Positions 39,602 to 52,137 of a DNA stretch of 64,000 nt are shown here, one piece after another; within the stretch, counting starts at the first letter, position 1; the number at the start of each line of letters is the position of its first letter. The DNA is taken from assembly GCA_038503065.1 (NCBI GenBank), contig JBCAMK010000002.1, positions 2,480,001 through 2,544,000 on the forward strand. Reading direction: 5' to 3'. The notes under the pieces were generated by a model. That model saw only the letters and a list, made by a program, of their open reading frames with translations. It made no database searches and was not told the DNA's origin. A program made the translations under genes and the position numbers. This stretch comes from Paragyromitra xinjiangensis (lineage: Eukaryota > Ascomycota > Pezizomycetes > Pezizales > Discinaceae).

Positions 39602-42600
39602 TTACTCTTCATCCACTGGCAATCGATCTCTTAGCCACTCTAACACCCCTTCGGTCCCCTTTTCTAAAACCTGCCATCTCGGTACCCTGAATAAGTTACC
39701 ACCGACTCTCAACTCCCTCAGGCTAGTCACAGTCCCCAACTTCGGCGGAAGATGCCCAATGGAATTGCTGCTTAAATCCAATACTCTCATTCCATCTACT
39801 GCGTCTACCGGAATCTCCTCAACTTGGTTGTCCCTTGCGTACAAGGCAGTTAAGCTAGTGAATGTCTGCCTAATTCCATCGATTGATACAAGCCTATTCG
39901 CTGACACGTCGAGTGTCTCTAGTTTCGGTGCGTCGAGATTTTCGAGGAGTGGTTTGAGAGAGGTGATGTTGTTAGCTTGGAGGATGAGGGTTGTAAGGGA
40001 ACGAAGGGAGATTTTCGTAGGGAGATAGGAGTCGCCCGAGAGCTTGTTGTGACCGATGTTGAGGATTGTGAGAGAGGCACAGAATGTCTCTACGCTTGCT
40101 GGGATGGTTGTGAGTTTGTTGTGGAGGAGGACGACACTACTGGGGCTTCCGACGACGGTCTCAAAAAGGGTTTTGGGGATTTCCTCGTAGCCTTTTGAGG
40201 AGAGTTCTAGAACTCCTCCACGACCGATCTCCAGGGTTTTCTTAGATTGTGATGGCATTCCATCTTCTCTGTCAACCGCTTCGCCGGTGTGGAAGATATC
40301 GGTAGCATCGTTGCCCTCTTCTACTTCAGCGATCACAATCTCTGGTGGCGCTAGACGTGCTTTGAGGGTCCGCTTCAAGTCGACGATACCCATATTTAAG
40401 AGATTCCTTTCTCTAAACGGATTTCCATCGAACTTAAGAATTTCAAGTCCTTCCATCATGCCGAGGTGCGGATCTAGCCCTTTGATATTGTTTGCAGAGA
40501 AATCAATAGTTCTCAGCCTGTGAAGGTTCACTAATCCCTCGGGCAGCGCCACTAAACGATTATGATCGACCGTAAAGACTAAAAGTTCTTCCCAACCCTC
40601 CACAGAAGGAATCGAGGAAATTCCGTTGTTGCTGGCAAACAACTGTTGTAGAGTGGGAAGGAGGATGGCTCCCTCACTGAAAGCTGAAAGATGATTGCTC
40701 CTGATATCAAGCAAATGCAGAGAATCAAGACAATCGACATCGGAAGAGAACAGGGTCCCCCTCAGCTTATTGTGTGAAGCTATCAACTCGTGAAGTTGGC
40801 AATTCTTGAGGGCTTGAAATGGTAGTTCTGACAACTGATTCGAAGCTACGTTGAGGATGTGGAGTCTTGAGACCCTTCCTAGGGAGGTTGGTAGAGACCG
40901 CAGATTGTTCTCCTGGAGCTCGAGAATCTCTAGGTTCTCGAGTTGAGAGATTGATGAAGGCAGCTCCCCCTCCAGGCCATTCTTGGCAAGTTTTAGATCA
41001 ACCAGAGTTGAGATCTGAAAGATGATTTCTAGGGCAGCATGGTTGAGATCGTTGTTGGTCTTCGGTCCGCTTGTCAGCCAAGAGCGCGATTATAAGATGC
41101 TAAATTTGCAATCCTAGGATATGCAGAGACAGGATATACCCACCAAGTTCAGAACTGTCAACTCAGTTAATTCTCCAAAATTCCTTGGCAGTGCTGTCAA
41201 AAGGTTATTGTGTATCTGCGTTTCACACTGGTCAGCTAAATCCATCCTGTTCATCTTGCTATTTGCATAATAGAAGCCAAGGAGCGTCAGGAACCGGAGA
41301 TGATGGCAGGCGGACATACATCGATGCTAGACAGTCCCCCGAACTGCTTCACCATTTCCTCACTAATATCCTCGATTTCGTTGTCGGCCCCAACAAATCG
41401 AACCAAGTCAACACTCTCATACCACTTTGGGCCGTCACCAGCTGCAGCGGCTTCGAGTTCCTCGGGAGTGGTTTCGTACATTCTATAGACGTCATCGGGA
41501 ATCTCCTTCAACTGCAGATTAGAGATGTTAAGGCGACCTTCCACTCGTGCTGCTTTGATCCGCTGCTTAAGGACTTTAGTGGATCCACCCTCGCCGAGGA
41601 TAGCTTGATTAAATGGGTCATCAGTTGTGAAGTTGAACCCTTTAAGGTCATTGCTGGCGGAAGGAGCGTGTCCAGCGGTCGCAAAGGCAATCGAGTCGGC
41701 ACGTGCACGGTTTGCAGCTCGAGCTTTTGCAATAGTATCACGGAGTGACTGAGAGGCTGCTTTGTTTGCGGCAGCTTTCTTGGACGTAGGAGATTCCGGG
41801 GTCTCCGTACGCAGAGGTTCGGGAGTCTTTTGCTGTTTCGCCCTGAGGGATGGTTGGCGAAGCCCGGACTGGCCCACGCGTGGGGCAATCTTGGGGATTA
41901 TCGGGGTGATGGGCGAACAGGGTAGGCCGGAAGAAACGCTCCGACGCATCGGTGTTGGGCTTGAAGAGATAGCATTGGGGTTAGGAAGGTGGGACGCTGA
42001 GGTCTTGCGGAGAAGGTGAGAGTTTGAGGCTCTCTTGTTCAGCGTGAGACTCGAATTTGAAGGTTTCCGTGTTAAGGGTGGGGCAACAGTAGCAGGCCCA
42101 TTGGACGGTACACGCCGTGGCGGAGTAGACACTACAGCTTGGAGTTGAGAAGCTGAAACTTTTCTAGTTAATCCAGAAGCTGATGCCTTTTTGGTGAGAG
42201 AGGGAACAGAAGCTCTCTTTGCTAGCGAGGTAGCTGTATGGGATGTATGGTCCCTAACAACAATATCTGCGCTTTGGGGGCCTCTGGGTATCCCAGCACT
42301 AGAAGGGGTTTCAGGGGGAGTAACTGCTCGATTTGAGATTTTCAGATGCACGAATACCAAAATTTATCGCGGAATGAATACTTACGTGCATTTTCAACGG
42401 GACTTTTCAGGCCACCAATTCTTGACTGCCTTTTTGTAACTGAGGGAATCCGTGGAGAAGCGGATTTAGGCCCAGGAGAATTTATCAAATCCTTCGAGGG
42501 AGCTGGTCTCAAAGAGCCGTATGGAGGAACGGAAATAGGAGTTGGAATGGGAGCATAGAATTTCTTCGGGACAGGGAGCCTGGAAGATGCTTTCCTCCTG

Positions 42601-42794
42601 AGTTGGAGAGGGCCAAGAGGTAGATGGCCAGGGGGTGAAGGAGCTGTTTGGACAGGAGGAGACTGCTCTTGTGATATAGATTGTTCCCGTGATTCTTCAC
42701 CGTGAACACTGGATGGAGCACTACTATCCATAGTGCTACTATCCATATTAGTATCGCTCGAGTCGACCATCGTGTGGTGGTACTCGTCTTCCAT
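39602..42794 (-). CDS. Leucine-rich repeat protein, LRRC40-like
   Basis: Minus exons: 42794-42386, 42323-41320, 41215-41144 and 41059-39602, giving 980 aa. Residues 1-470 are disordered, rich in Ser, Pro, Lys and Arg, with repeated K/R-x-S/A-S patches (KRASVPSLTKKASASGLTRK). The rest is a long array of 22-24 residue LRRs of LxxLxLxxNxL type (LEILELQENNLRSLPTSLGR, LRTIDFSANNIKGLDPHLG), closing with LRELRVGGNLFRVPRW. The layout resembles LRRC40 and related cytosolic scaffolds; the partner is unknown. The basic N-terminal half could bind microtubules or membranes, but that is speculation. Exon 4 is joined after CCGAAG, 14 nt from GGCTGAC. A nearer ACAAG lies only about 4 nt from the branch and gives the wrong frame. 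Confidence 0.85.
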
Positions 42795-43526
42795 TGAAGC
42801 AGTAGCCTTTCTACTGCAGAAGAGCTCACGGGGTCAGGAGATATATAAGTAAGTAAGCAAGTAAGCACATGTAAGTATAGGAGAGTCAGAGAAGCCACAG
42901 GAACGGGTACAGAAAGTTTAAAGGCTACTGCATGCAGGGTCTAGTAGCGAGCCCTAACCCGCAGGCTTGGCAGAACGGATTGAAAGGGGGGCCAGGGACA
43001 GGGGGTGGCAAGATTTGGCCCCTAGAACCAGGTTAGTGGCAAGCCGTTGCTGTAGCAGCGAACGGCATTGGATAAGCGAACACCAAGGGCAGAATGTGGG
43101 GCCCAAGCGTTGTTTTCTTTGCAGCGAGTGTGGGTCTCGGACGGGAAGGCGTGGCTGGATGGGCCATTTGATGACTGGTGCTGTTCTCAACGCTGCGGGG
43201 TGGAACAACAAAGACCTTGTAATGCTCAGCTGGGGCGTTGTGGACCAGCTTCTCTCTTCTCTCCTGTTGTTTACTCACTTACCTCACCCACACCTTACAA
43301 CTGATCCTCTTTGCTCGTTCGTTCCTCTGCTGAGATGTCCGCGTCATGATCTCTGCGCGGCTCCTCAACCTTAATCCCTCCCCTAAAACTCAACCATTCA
43401 TCTCCCATCACCATTGCATCACGATCCTTATCCATCCGTCCATCCATCTTCATCCTTCCATCAGTCCACTCACCTAATACATTCATCACTCAATCCCTCC
43501 ATTCCCATTCGCTGTCTTCAGCCGTG
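42795..43526. promoter_or_regulatory. Divergent promoter region, LRR gene / coiled-coil gene
   Basis: 732 bp between two divergent starts. The right half (43245-43520) is strongly CT-rich on the plus strand, typical of a fungal 5' leader for the gene at 43527. Confidence 0.5.
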
Positions 43527-44876
43527 ATGGCTTCTCAGGATGACTCCCAGCAATCCGTCATCCTTGGCACTCCCACTCCAGTCTCCTCCCCGTTGCAGTC
43601 GCAAAACATAACTCCTTCCACTCACCCCCGCCGCGATCGTCCGTCCATTCGTCTAATCCCTCCTCCCCCCTTCTCTTCTACGGTCGTTGCCAACTCTTTC
43701 ATCACATCATCCTCTTCGGCTTCAGCTTCCACAATGCCTACACCAATAGACCCCACATCCGCCATTTCTCTCTCCAGTCTCTCTGCCCATGGCTGGGAAG
43801 ATCTCTCCTCTTCGATCATCGATTCCTACGATCTTACTACCTTGCGTTCCAAGCTTCAGTTAGCAAATCAGCTCATCAAAACTCTCTCGTCTTCGCTCTC
43901 TGCAATGCGCACAAATGCAGCACACTATCTTCTGCAGCACAAAATTCTCGAGATGGAAACGACTGAAGCTGCTGCGCGCCATCAAGTTGAATCTGAGATC
44001 ACTCGCCGTGAGGTTGAGGTGCTGCGGCTGGACCAGAGCACCTTTAGTACAACTCAGCAGCTCGCGCTTGCGGAAGAGAATGAGGGTTATAAGCGTCGCT
44101 TGCGGAGAGCAAAGCGGTCGATAAGGGAATATCGTGAGGAGATTGGCGACATGAAGGAGGAGAACGAAAAGCTAAAGAAGAGGATTCGCGACAATCGGCA
44201 GCATCAATTAGATGCGTCACGGTCGCCGGATGATGGTCGCCACGGCGGGGGTGGACATGCTTCTTCCGAACGACATATGGTGGGTAGGCGGAGCAACGGC
44301 GAAGCCGATGCCAACGAGGACGGTCTCGCAGCACTTCGTTTTCTGGCATCTCAGGTCCTCTCCCAAGAGATGGACGAGTCCCATCATTCGGATTCCCGAC
44401 GTGCAACCACGCCAAAACCTAAGCATCGCAAGCTCCCCTCTTCTTCCACCACTACTACAACCGCACCGCCCACTATCCGTCGCACACTGATGTCACCCGT
44501 CGCATTTATAGCCGCTAGCGCATCTCGCGGTCTAAAACGGCGTCGATCCCGTGACTCGACGATCTCTGCGACTGACGAGGAAAATGTCGCGTCCGGGGGT
44601 GGGGGAAGACGACGATCAGGGCATGGTGCTAATACCCTACATAGCGCTACACGGCAGCGGCGATGTACGCAGAGCCCTCCACCAGTTCCAGTGCCAGTGA
44701 TACACGAGCACAAAAGTAGCAGAAGGCATCATACACAGGGAGCCGACACACCTCGACACCCGGGGACACCAGTGAGCCCGCCCGGAAGAGGGAAGAAGGG
44801 AGATGGAGGCAAGAGTGGGGGAAAAGCCGTAGGATTGGGAGGGAAAGTAAATGGAAGGATCAGAAGCCCGCCTTGA
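43527..44876 (+). CDS. Coiled-coil protein of unknown function
   Basis: Single exon, 449 aa, starting at the ATG in GCCGTGATGGCT. Residues 1-90 are Ser/Pro/Thr-rich and disordered. Residues about 105-230 form a helical coiled coil (LTTLRSKLQLANQLIKTL, YKRRLRRAKRSIREYREEI, MKEENEKLKKRIRDN). The rest is low-complexity, basic and Gly/Ser/Arg-rich (GLKRRRSRDSTIS, KKGDGGKSGGKAVG), suggesting a nuclear or nucleic-acid-associated protein. I do not recognise a named family. It looks like the lineage-specific coiled-coil proteins conserved across filamentous ascomycetes. The long frame, clear start context and CT-rich leader make it a convincing gene. Confidence 0.8.
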   Translation: MASQDDSQQSVILGTPTPVSSPLQSQNITPSTHPRRDRPSIRLIPPPPFSSTVVANSFITSSSSASASTMPTPIDPTSAISLSSLSAHGWEDLSSSIIDSYDLTTLRSKLQLANQLIKTLSSSLSAMRTNAAHYLLQHKILEMETTEAAARHQVESEITRREVEVLRLDQSTFSTTQQLALAEENEGYKRRLRRAKRSIREYREEIGDMKEENEKLKKRIRDNRQHQLDASRSPDDGRHGGGGHASSERHMVGRRSNGEADANEDGLAALRFLASQVLSQEMDESHHSDSRRATTPKPKHRKLPSSSTTTTTAPPTIRRTLMSPVAFIAASASRGLKRRRSRDSTISATDEENVASGGGGRRRSGHGANTLHSATRQRRCTQSPPPVPVPVIHEHKSSRRHHTQGADTPRHPGTPVSPPGRGKKGDGGKSGGKAVGLGGKVNGRIRSPP

Positions 44877-47262
44877 TTGGTTGGATTGCTGAACGTCGGT
44901 TTAGTGAATATCTGGAGACATTGGAGTTATATTTTGGACTTTTGGTGTAGTATAATTAAGGAATTTGCTTGGGCTTAGGGTGGAGTTATATCGTTTGTGC
45001 CTGAGCTGGGCTAGAGTCACTGGGATGTATGGATTAAGTTGGACTGGACTTTTGTATGAGTTACGACGTGTGCAACTTAGCAATATATCACTTTTCTTTT
45101 TAATTATGGGTTTGAGCTGTTTCTAGCTGGTTTCTGCAATCTACGCTGTTGAAGTTAGGACGTGAGTCTCCTCTAAACGTAATTGCAATTTGGCTACGCG
45201 GGTATTCACAAGATATCACTCGGATTTTGAGTTGACTTAGAAGTTTAGGATTATTAGGGAATCTTTTAGTATTATGCGAGGTATTGTTCATTTCTTATGG
45301 AGCTGTAGTAGTTATTTGCTACAATGGTGCCAGGAGATAAGCAAGAGAGTGAACGTTTCCCCAGGCTTCAACTTTATAGCAAGGTAATATCAGCTAGATC
45401 TGGAGACTTTCATCGTACTTAGTTAGAATCCCTTCTTCCGGGGCACCGAGAACCAATTCTGGTGGGTGTGAAATTACAAAATCCCTGTCGTTGCATATGT
45501 ATTGTACTCTTGAAGCAAAGCCATTGGTCGACCCTGGTGGGATGGACTGGTTTGAATTATTTTGGTTAGGGAAATCATGTTAGGTCTTAGGAGGATAAGA
45601 CCATTAAGGTTCGGCTATCCTCGATACTTGGCGGAAATATGGGTTCGGTACCTGGGGTTCTCACATGGTCACCTACTGCAGCGCTAACTAGGCGATACGA
45701 TGCTTGAGTAATAGTGTTGTCGGGGTCGGTCTTATCTTAGAATAGGCACGGCGAGCCCTTTCTCGGATCCTTTCTACTTGGAAGTAGGTTTTTTATAATG
45801 AGCTCGTTTATATCTTCGGGGATTTGTTTCTCATGGAAGGGATGAGAAAAGGATGGGATTCAATTAAGGATATTCATCCTGGAGATTGAACTGGCTCGAA
45901 CAACCTAAACATCTAAGAATATGGTTAAATTAGCTCGCATCATACAAAACCAAAAAAAAGGAGATAATTACCCCCCCAAAAAAATCCCAAAAACACTAAA
46001 GGGTGCTTAAAGGTACTCTCGTGCCCAGCCCCACTGCGCAGCTTGATGGGAACGAGCCTAGATTAAAGGGAATGCTGTAGCGCTCTGAGGTTGGGGAGAT
46101 CGAACTATCCTCGAGAAGGGTGACAGCTCGCGCTTGCGCCATGCTAAAACAAAAAAAAACCCCTTCTCGCACCTGCAGATACTACCTTAGCACTAAGTAG
46201 CAAAGCAAAGAAACCCTTTTCCTTCGCCCTAACCCTCAAAATCTTGCGATACATCTGGTCGAACTTTGGGTAACTGGCCTGTACTGGATGAAGCGGTAAC
46301 TGATATATATGCGCGTGAGCACGAACGTCAGGGAAAAAATAGATGGTTTTCGAGGGATACTTTTCTCGACCAAAGACTACATACATGGGTTTTTGGAATA
46401 GGCCCAGGCTCTTATTTTGAAGTTATATGACAGACGAAGGATACAAGAACTCGGATACCCTTCATTCATTTTCAGATATAACTAGTGTAGAAACCGCGCT
46501 ACCTAGAAAGATGCATGATAGCATATAAGTCTATTCTCTGATAAGCGTACTTATGGAAACTATACCAAGATCAAAGATTCCTGAAACCTGCTGAACTTAC
46601 TATTGTTATTGAGGAATTAAGCCCTCGGAAAATCTCTCCCAACCTGTCTAGTTACCCATAGAATCTCTCCTGCCCCGTGCTATAGACCTTCTTTTCCTTG
46701 ACTAGTTTGAGGTTAAAATTAGTCTACCTTCTGTCGCGATTTTTTCCGGGTCCTGATCAGTTCCCCTAGTGATCCAAAGTGATTATGATCTTGGTTTTTC
46801 TCCTCTGAAGACCGCCAGGAGAGTTCGAGCCGGCCACTCTTGGTATCATTAGCTTCTGCAGGGTTTCTTCACTTCGGCTACGGAGTTCCTTGATAAGACT
46901 GGTGATGCATGACTTAAGGTGCGTAGTCAAGACCGTATCCTAATTTCAAGTAGTGCGTGCCACTTAGAGTACAGCTTCCCATATGTCCCTTGGGTAGAGT
47001 ATTCGCGGGGGGGGGGGGGCGGGGTTCTCCTCTGAAGACGGTGCTTGGAGGTGCTCGATGATGTAGTCGCAGCAGAGCACGATGATTTCGATAAAGTGGT
47101 ATATCCAAGTAGCGGTACCACCGTCTTGTTCTCCTCATAATAGCAGAGTAGTAGAATCTCACAATCTTTGTTTAATTTATCGTTTCGGCAGTTATTGTAC
47201 TTCTGTTGCATGTTCTTGTTGACATTCAGCCTGTCGAACTGCTCTGTATTTCCGCTCATGGT
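44877..47262. other. Gene-poor spacer
   Basis: About 2.4 kb. No long protein-like frame was seen. A homopolymer block lies near 45950-45985 (A7, C7, A7), and a G13 run is at 47007-47019 beside a possible third exon of the doubtful gene at 47263-47714. No repeats, tRNA gene or transposon ends were recognised. Confidence 0.4.
47007..47019. repeat. G13 homopolymer
   Basis: Thirteen G followed by CGGGG; indel-prone. Any gene model across it on the minus strand (a Pro-rich stretch) would be unreliable. Confidence 0.9.
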
Positions 47263-47714
47263 CTCAAGTGCGTACTCTCTAAACAGCTTTGCTTTAGCGT
47301 ATTTCTAGCTTCGCTACTCGTATTTCCTAAATGACGTTAGCGATTGGAAGCACCTGATAGTGGCCAAAAACACCTACCAGCTACGATCCAAGCCATAATG
47401 AATCTCGCAAAATTAGTCGCTTCTACTGTGACTCCACCATCCCTTGCGATCCTCAGGGTATGGCGGAGAAGCTCCGTGGTATGACCTTGAAAGAAACACT
47501 CTAACTCAAGTTCAACATAACGGAACGGAACCGTTCGGGAAGTACCAAGGATTGAATTAATGACCAGGTCTGTCCTCAGCTGCGACAATATGTCATAGGA
47601 AGCGCTGTATAGAAGGGGTGTGGGCAAATAGTCCTGAGCCATGTGGTTACTTTTATTGGGTCTCGAAAGGCTCTCGTCCGTGAGCCATGACTTGAGCTCT
47701 TTCTGAAGCCGCAT
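47263..47714 (-). CDS. Doubtful small gene, unknown function
   Basis: Possible minus exons 47714-47378 and 47326 to about 47263, perhaps with a further exon below 47200. The first exon starts at a true ATG and codes about 112 residues of plausible amphipathic sequence (YVELELECFFQGHTTELL, HTLRIARDGGVTVEA). The proposed intron has GTAGGT, a GCTAAC branch-like site and a TTTAG acceptor 13 nt later, matching the other introns in this window. No family is recognised and the 3' end is not settled. It could be a real species-specific gene, a decayed remnant or a chance frame. Confidence 0.33.
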
Positions 47715-48033
47715 GAACTTTTGAACTGTGCTGGGTTTGTAGGTTTTGGAATGGGTTGTGTAAGCTTGTGGGCTTTTGGTACGGAATTTGATCGGGTGTA
47801 ATTTAGATGGGGTAAGTACATGTAGATACCTACCATAAAAGAGGAAGGGAGAGTGGCGCGGGGAAGCCCATATTCGAGTGATCTCGTATGACCTGTATGA
47901 AGAGTGGATATTCCTATCACGTGACTATTTTAAGCGTGAGGCTCAACATTAACTTTTCTTCCAACTAACCTGATTTCACTCATCTCATCCGCAACCTGCT
48001 CGAGATTACGAAATACCCCACACGTTTGCGATC
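47715..48033. promoter_or_regulatory. Upstream region of MGM101
   Basis: 319 bp. It presumably holds the MGM101 promoter; CACGTGAC near 47919 is an E-box-like site. No more can be said. Confidence 0.35.
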
Positions 48034-48916
48034 ATGAGTTTTATCATCCGTAGAACTCTGCGGTGCCGCCTTTCCTCGCTCAATTCGGCTGGAGCAGCTC
48101 TTCAACCCCGCACTTCCGTTGCCTTTTCGTTCCCACGATTCGTCACTGCTAGTGCTACTTCTGGCCCAGCTTCGAACTCAAAACCTGAGAGGATCCAGAG
48201 CACAGGTCTCAATGATACTCCTCCTGTGAACCCTGAAGATGGCTCAGAAAATAAGGTTGATTGGTCGAAATCCTTTCATGGGTTGTCGGTGGAGCCATTT
48301 AAGAAAGAGACGGCAGATGTGTTGCTCGCACCGCTAGATCCAGAGGATGTAGAAGTCAAACCTGGTATGTCTAATCAATCCCACGGGGAATTAGCCAAGG
48401 TCGTTAATTAAGGGTTGCACAACGCTTTAGATGGCATCATATATCTTCCTGAAATTAAGTACCGTAGGATTCTCAACAGGGCCTTCGGCCCTGGAGGTTG
48501 GGGTCTGGCACCGCGTGGCGAGACTATCGTTACTGAGAAGGCCGTCACCCGTGAATACGCACTCATCTGTCATGGCCGGTATGCTTTCCAATTTTACCCC
48601 GAAAATTTAGGACCTAGCAACTAATTTCGTTGCCCTAACCAATAGGCTTGTCTCTGTTGCTCGAGGTGAACAGGACTACTTCGACCCCAGTGGTATTCCT
48701 ACGGCGACGGAAGGTTGCAAATCTAATGCGTTGATGAGGTGCTGCAAAGATCTTGGTATCGCGAGTGAACTCTGGGATCCACGTTGGATTAGGATGTTTA
48801 AGAAAAAGCACTGCGATGAGAAATTCGGAGAACATCAACTTACGAAGAAGAAGAAGAAAATTTGGCTGAAGAAGGGGGATTCATTAGAGTATCCTTACAA
48901 GGCAACTACGTTTTAA
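48034..48916 (+). CDS. MGM101: Mitochondrial genome maintenance protein Mgm101
   Basis: Exons 48034-48364, 48431-48578 and 48646-48916, giving 249 aa. A basic, Ser-rich N-terminus ([18 protein letters not shown]) looks like a mitochondrial presequence, with a variable linker after it. The conserved core starts at [17 protein letters not shown] and includes [44 protein letters not shown] and [20 protein letters not shown], ending in a Lys-rich tail ([12 protein letters not shown]). Mgm101 is a Rad52-related single-strand-annealing protein in mitochondrial nucleoids, needed for mtDNA recombination and repair. The Cys pair in MRCCKDLG is visible. Length and motifs are as expected, and nothing is broken. 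Confidence 0.95.
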
Positions 48917-49049
48917 TCATGGTAGGTGTTGTTTCGGACGTGGATTAGAGGAATTTGTAGAATTTAAAACACCCCTCACTGATATCTGTAACATCTGGTT
49001 CTATGTTGTAATCTACACTTGGGTGTACTGTATACCTCAACACGTACAT

Positions 49050-50195
49050 TCATATCTTTGGCTTCACAGCATAATGAAAGTTTGGTTTGGCAAGATCAGC
49101 TCTAATCTTGTAGGCATGCTCAGCTTCCTCCAGAATCTCCATATCGACCTCACCAATGACAATTTGTTCATGTGTCCCTTCAGCCTTCGCGATGGCTCCT
49201 ATGAAAGGCATAGTAATTTGTGATAGCCCAGCAAAGCCACTTCCTTCCCGACCACCAGCATTAGAAAAGATAATGGCGGCGGTATTCTCGAAGGCCCTCG
49301 AGACTACGATTGAGTCGAGGAATACTGCTTCCGATTTTGGGTTCCGGCGAAGGCCGGCGGGAGTAAGGTCGTTCAAAGTCCCTTGAATAGAAGGGTCAGT
49401 ATGGGGGCCTCTTGTCGAGTGATGGGCTGTGAAAGGGATTCTCTTGGGAGGCTTTACAGAATGTTGGGATTATGATGATTTTCGCGCCCTGGACGATGAG
49501 TGCCCTGAAAGCTTCAGGCCCTAAAGCGACGTATCAGCCCAAAACTGGTTTTTCCTTGGATGTTGTGGGAGGGTCTACAGGCAAGGTCCCAACATATCAA
49601 AAGCCCAACCTTTCCTAGTGGGGTGTCTATGACGGAGTGGGGATTGTGTGCTCCAGCTTCGAGATGCTCTCTCTCCGGGTGCCTCGAGTTTTTTCAGCTA
49701 TCAGGGGGAGGAAGGAGCCAGTGTGTTCATGATGAATATTCACCATAAGTTTTTCTTAATATAAGAGCCCAACACCTCACCCTCATTGGAGATGAAATAG
49801 GCAACATTGTAGAGCATTTCTTGCCCATCTTCTTCGTCTGGAGAGACGTGTTTCTCCACGAAAGTGCCGGGAACGATATTTATATTATATTCCTTTGCCA
49901 TTTCCTGTTGCTCGTCGCTAATAATTTAGTAGGCGAAGAGACGGAGAGACAGGGGCGGGGGAGTTTATTTCCTCACGCAGAATTTCGTCAGGTATGTCCT
50001 ATCATCAGCAGCATCTGCAAAATGGGGATCATTTGGAACCCAACTCGTCATGCAGTATTCGGGAAGCACGGCGAGTTTTGCTCCATCTAATGCAGCTTTT
50101 TGAATGAAGGCTTTTGCGCGCTGAAAGTTTGATTCCATCTGCATAGGTTTTGGGTGCAGCTGGATCACGGCGCATTTGAACTTGTCGGCAGGCAT
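49050..50195 (-). CDS. Carbon-nitrogen hydrolase (nitrilase superfamily)
   Basis: Minus exons: 50195-49977, 49910-49744, 49682-49579, 49520-49458 and 49381-49050, giving 294 aa. The nitrilase triad is visible: Glu in AVLPEY, Lys in YIKKNLWHPE and the nucleophile Cys in GLLICWD, with supporting motifs [10 protein letters not shown] and [10 protein letters not shown]. The family hydrolyses amides or nitriles of small molecules in the cytosol; the substrate cannot be told from sequence. Introns 1 and 2 must end in GAG (GCGACGAG|, CTCGAG|) and intron 4 in AAG to keep both frame and motifs. In intron 2 the branch-like AGCTGA is about 12 nt from the GAG. In intron 1 a TAG exists but is only about 8 nt after the branch-like CTAA and breaks the frame. 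The gene is divergent from eIF3l (284 bp). Confidence 0.88.
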
Positions 50196-50479
50196 TTTTT
50201 TCAGAGAGAGCTGTAGATAAAATTTATTGAATTATCTATGGACTGGCTGTAGTACTGAATTCAAGAGTTGGCTGCTTCAGCCTATGATGCAATGTACGCA
50301 ACTCTGGCAGGGTCTGGAAGGAAGCTGGAGAGGGTAAACCCTAATTGCCCCACAGCTTGGCGAGGGGCTCAACACCAACGAGGGCCTTGTGATAGCGAGA
50401 AAAAAAAAATCGATATCGGACTTCACATTCCCCTCCATTTCACGACCCCCACCCGCTCACCACCTTCTGCTCGCCTAAA

Positions 50480-52137
50480 ATGTTGCCGAGCCAGAGAATC
50501 AACGGCGGTAACTCCCGTCCTATCCACGACGATGACGATAGCGAAGATGAAGCTCTCGCCTCAGCTCTTGCTGGAGCCCTTCAAGACGATGAGGTATACG
50601 ATGATTTGGAGTCAAGGGCTGGAACCGCCACGATTTCTGGGGATGATATCCAGCAGCGGTTAGCAACTGCTGCTCAGCCGTTGGAATTTCAAGCGACACT
50701 GGGTGCGAGATTCGCGAGCTACGATAATTACTGCAGTCTGTTCCATTTTATTTTGAATTCGGATGGACCGGTGGATTTGGAGCTGCCGACTGTGAGTGAT
50801 TGTGGCACCTTGTTACGGCACTTTTGTGGGTTAGGGCTGGGGTTTGGTGGGGGAAATTGGTTGATTGTGGGAAGAAAGTGAAACTAACGGATTGGTGAGG
50901 CTAGTATTATTGGGCTTGGGATGTCATCGACGAATTCATCTACCAGTTCAACAGTTTCTGCATCCACCGTAACAATGTAGCGAGGAAGGGACAGAACGAG
51001 GAGGAGAAGCAGTTGCTCCGTGAAAACCCGCAGACATGGGGTTGCTACAGCGTTCTTAACGTCCTCTATTCGCTGATCCAGCGCTCTCAGATGAACGAGC
51101 AGCTCGCTGCCATCAAGAGGGGGGATGATCCGAACGAAGTTGCTGGTGAATATGGTTCTCGTCCGCTATATAGAATGCTGGGTTACTTCAGTATCATTGG
51201 ACTTCTCCGTGTACACTGTCTTCTTGGGGACTTCACACTGGCCTTGAAGACCCTTGACGACATCGAGTTGAACAAGAAGGCGGTTTTTGCCCGAGTAATG
51301 GCTGCTCACTTCACCACGTGAGTTCTGGAAGCCTAGGTGAAATATGTGGGTTGATAAACTGACGAATGTAAACAGGTACTACTATGTTGGTTTCAGCTAC
51401 ATGATGATGCGCCGTTACGCCGACGCCATCAAGGCCTTCTCTCACATCCTTGTCTACGTCTCACGAACAAAGAACTTCCAGAAGAACGCCCAATTCGACT
51501 CGATCACTAAGAAGAACGACCAAATGTACGCTTTGATCGCCATCTGCGTCGCCCTCTGCCCTACTCGTCTCGACGACACCATCCACGCAACCCTCCGCGA
51601 GAAATACGGCGACCAATTCCAACGTATGCAGCGCGGTGGTCTTGATACCCTCCCCATCTTCGAACAGCTCTTCAACTCTGCTTGCCCGAAATTCATCTCC
51701 CCGATTCCCCCAGATTTTGATAAGCCAGAGAACAACATTGATCCGGCCCAGCACCATCTCCAGGTGTTTATGTCTGATGTTAAGAACGCTATGCTTGGGC
51801 CTACCCTGAAGAGTTTCTTGAAGCTCTACACTACTCAGGATCTGCACAAGCTTGCTGGTCTTATCGATCTTGACCCGGAGACGCTGAGGACTCAGTTGTT
51901 GGTTTACAAGCAGAGGAGTAGGCAGACGAGGTGGAGCGAGGGTGGGCTGTTGGAGGGTGATATCGTGAATACTTCAGATTTGGACTTTGCTCTTGAAGGG
52001 GTAAGTTTTTGACTTCTTTACGTCTTTGGCTTCAAACTAACGTGGATTGCTGCTAGGATCTAATCCATATTTCGGAAGCTAAGACTGGAAGGAAGCTTGT
52101 CGACTGGTATCTGAGGAATCTCGCAAGGACTTATTAG
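50480..52137 (+). CDS. eif3l: Eukaryotic translation initiation factor 3 subunit L
   Basis: Exons 50480-50791, 50905-51317, 51376-52000 and 52057-52137, giving 476 aa, the usual length. An acidic N-terminus (HDDDDSEDEALASALAGAL) is followed by YDNYCSLFHFILN, the conserved YYWAWDVIDEFIYQFNSFC, the TPR-like region (MLGYFSIIGLLRVHCLLGD, YYVGFSYMMMRRYADAIKAF) and a PCI-type domain (FLKLYTTQDLHKLAGLIDLD). The end is VDWYLRNLARTY. eIF3l is a non-core eIF3 subunit, absent from budding yeast and present in filamentous fungi and animals. Its presence therefore agrees with a Pezizomycotina source. Confidence 0.96.

Noticed and set aside
45960..46150. Possible minus-strand Pol III RNA (TGGCGC... GTTCGATCTCC, then a T7 run)
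   Set aside because: A-box and B-box spacing is wrong for tRNA, and I could not match it to SRP, RNase P or U3 RNA.
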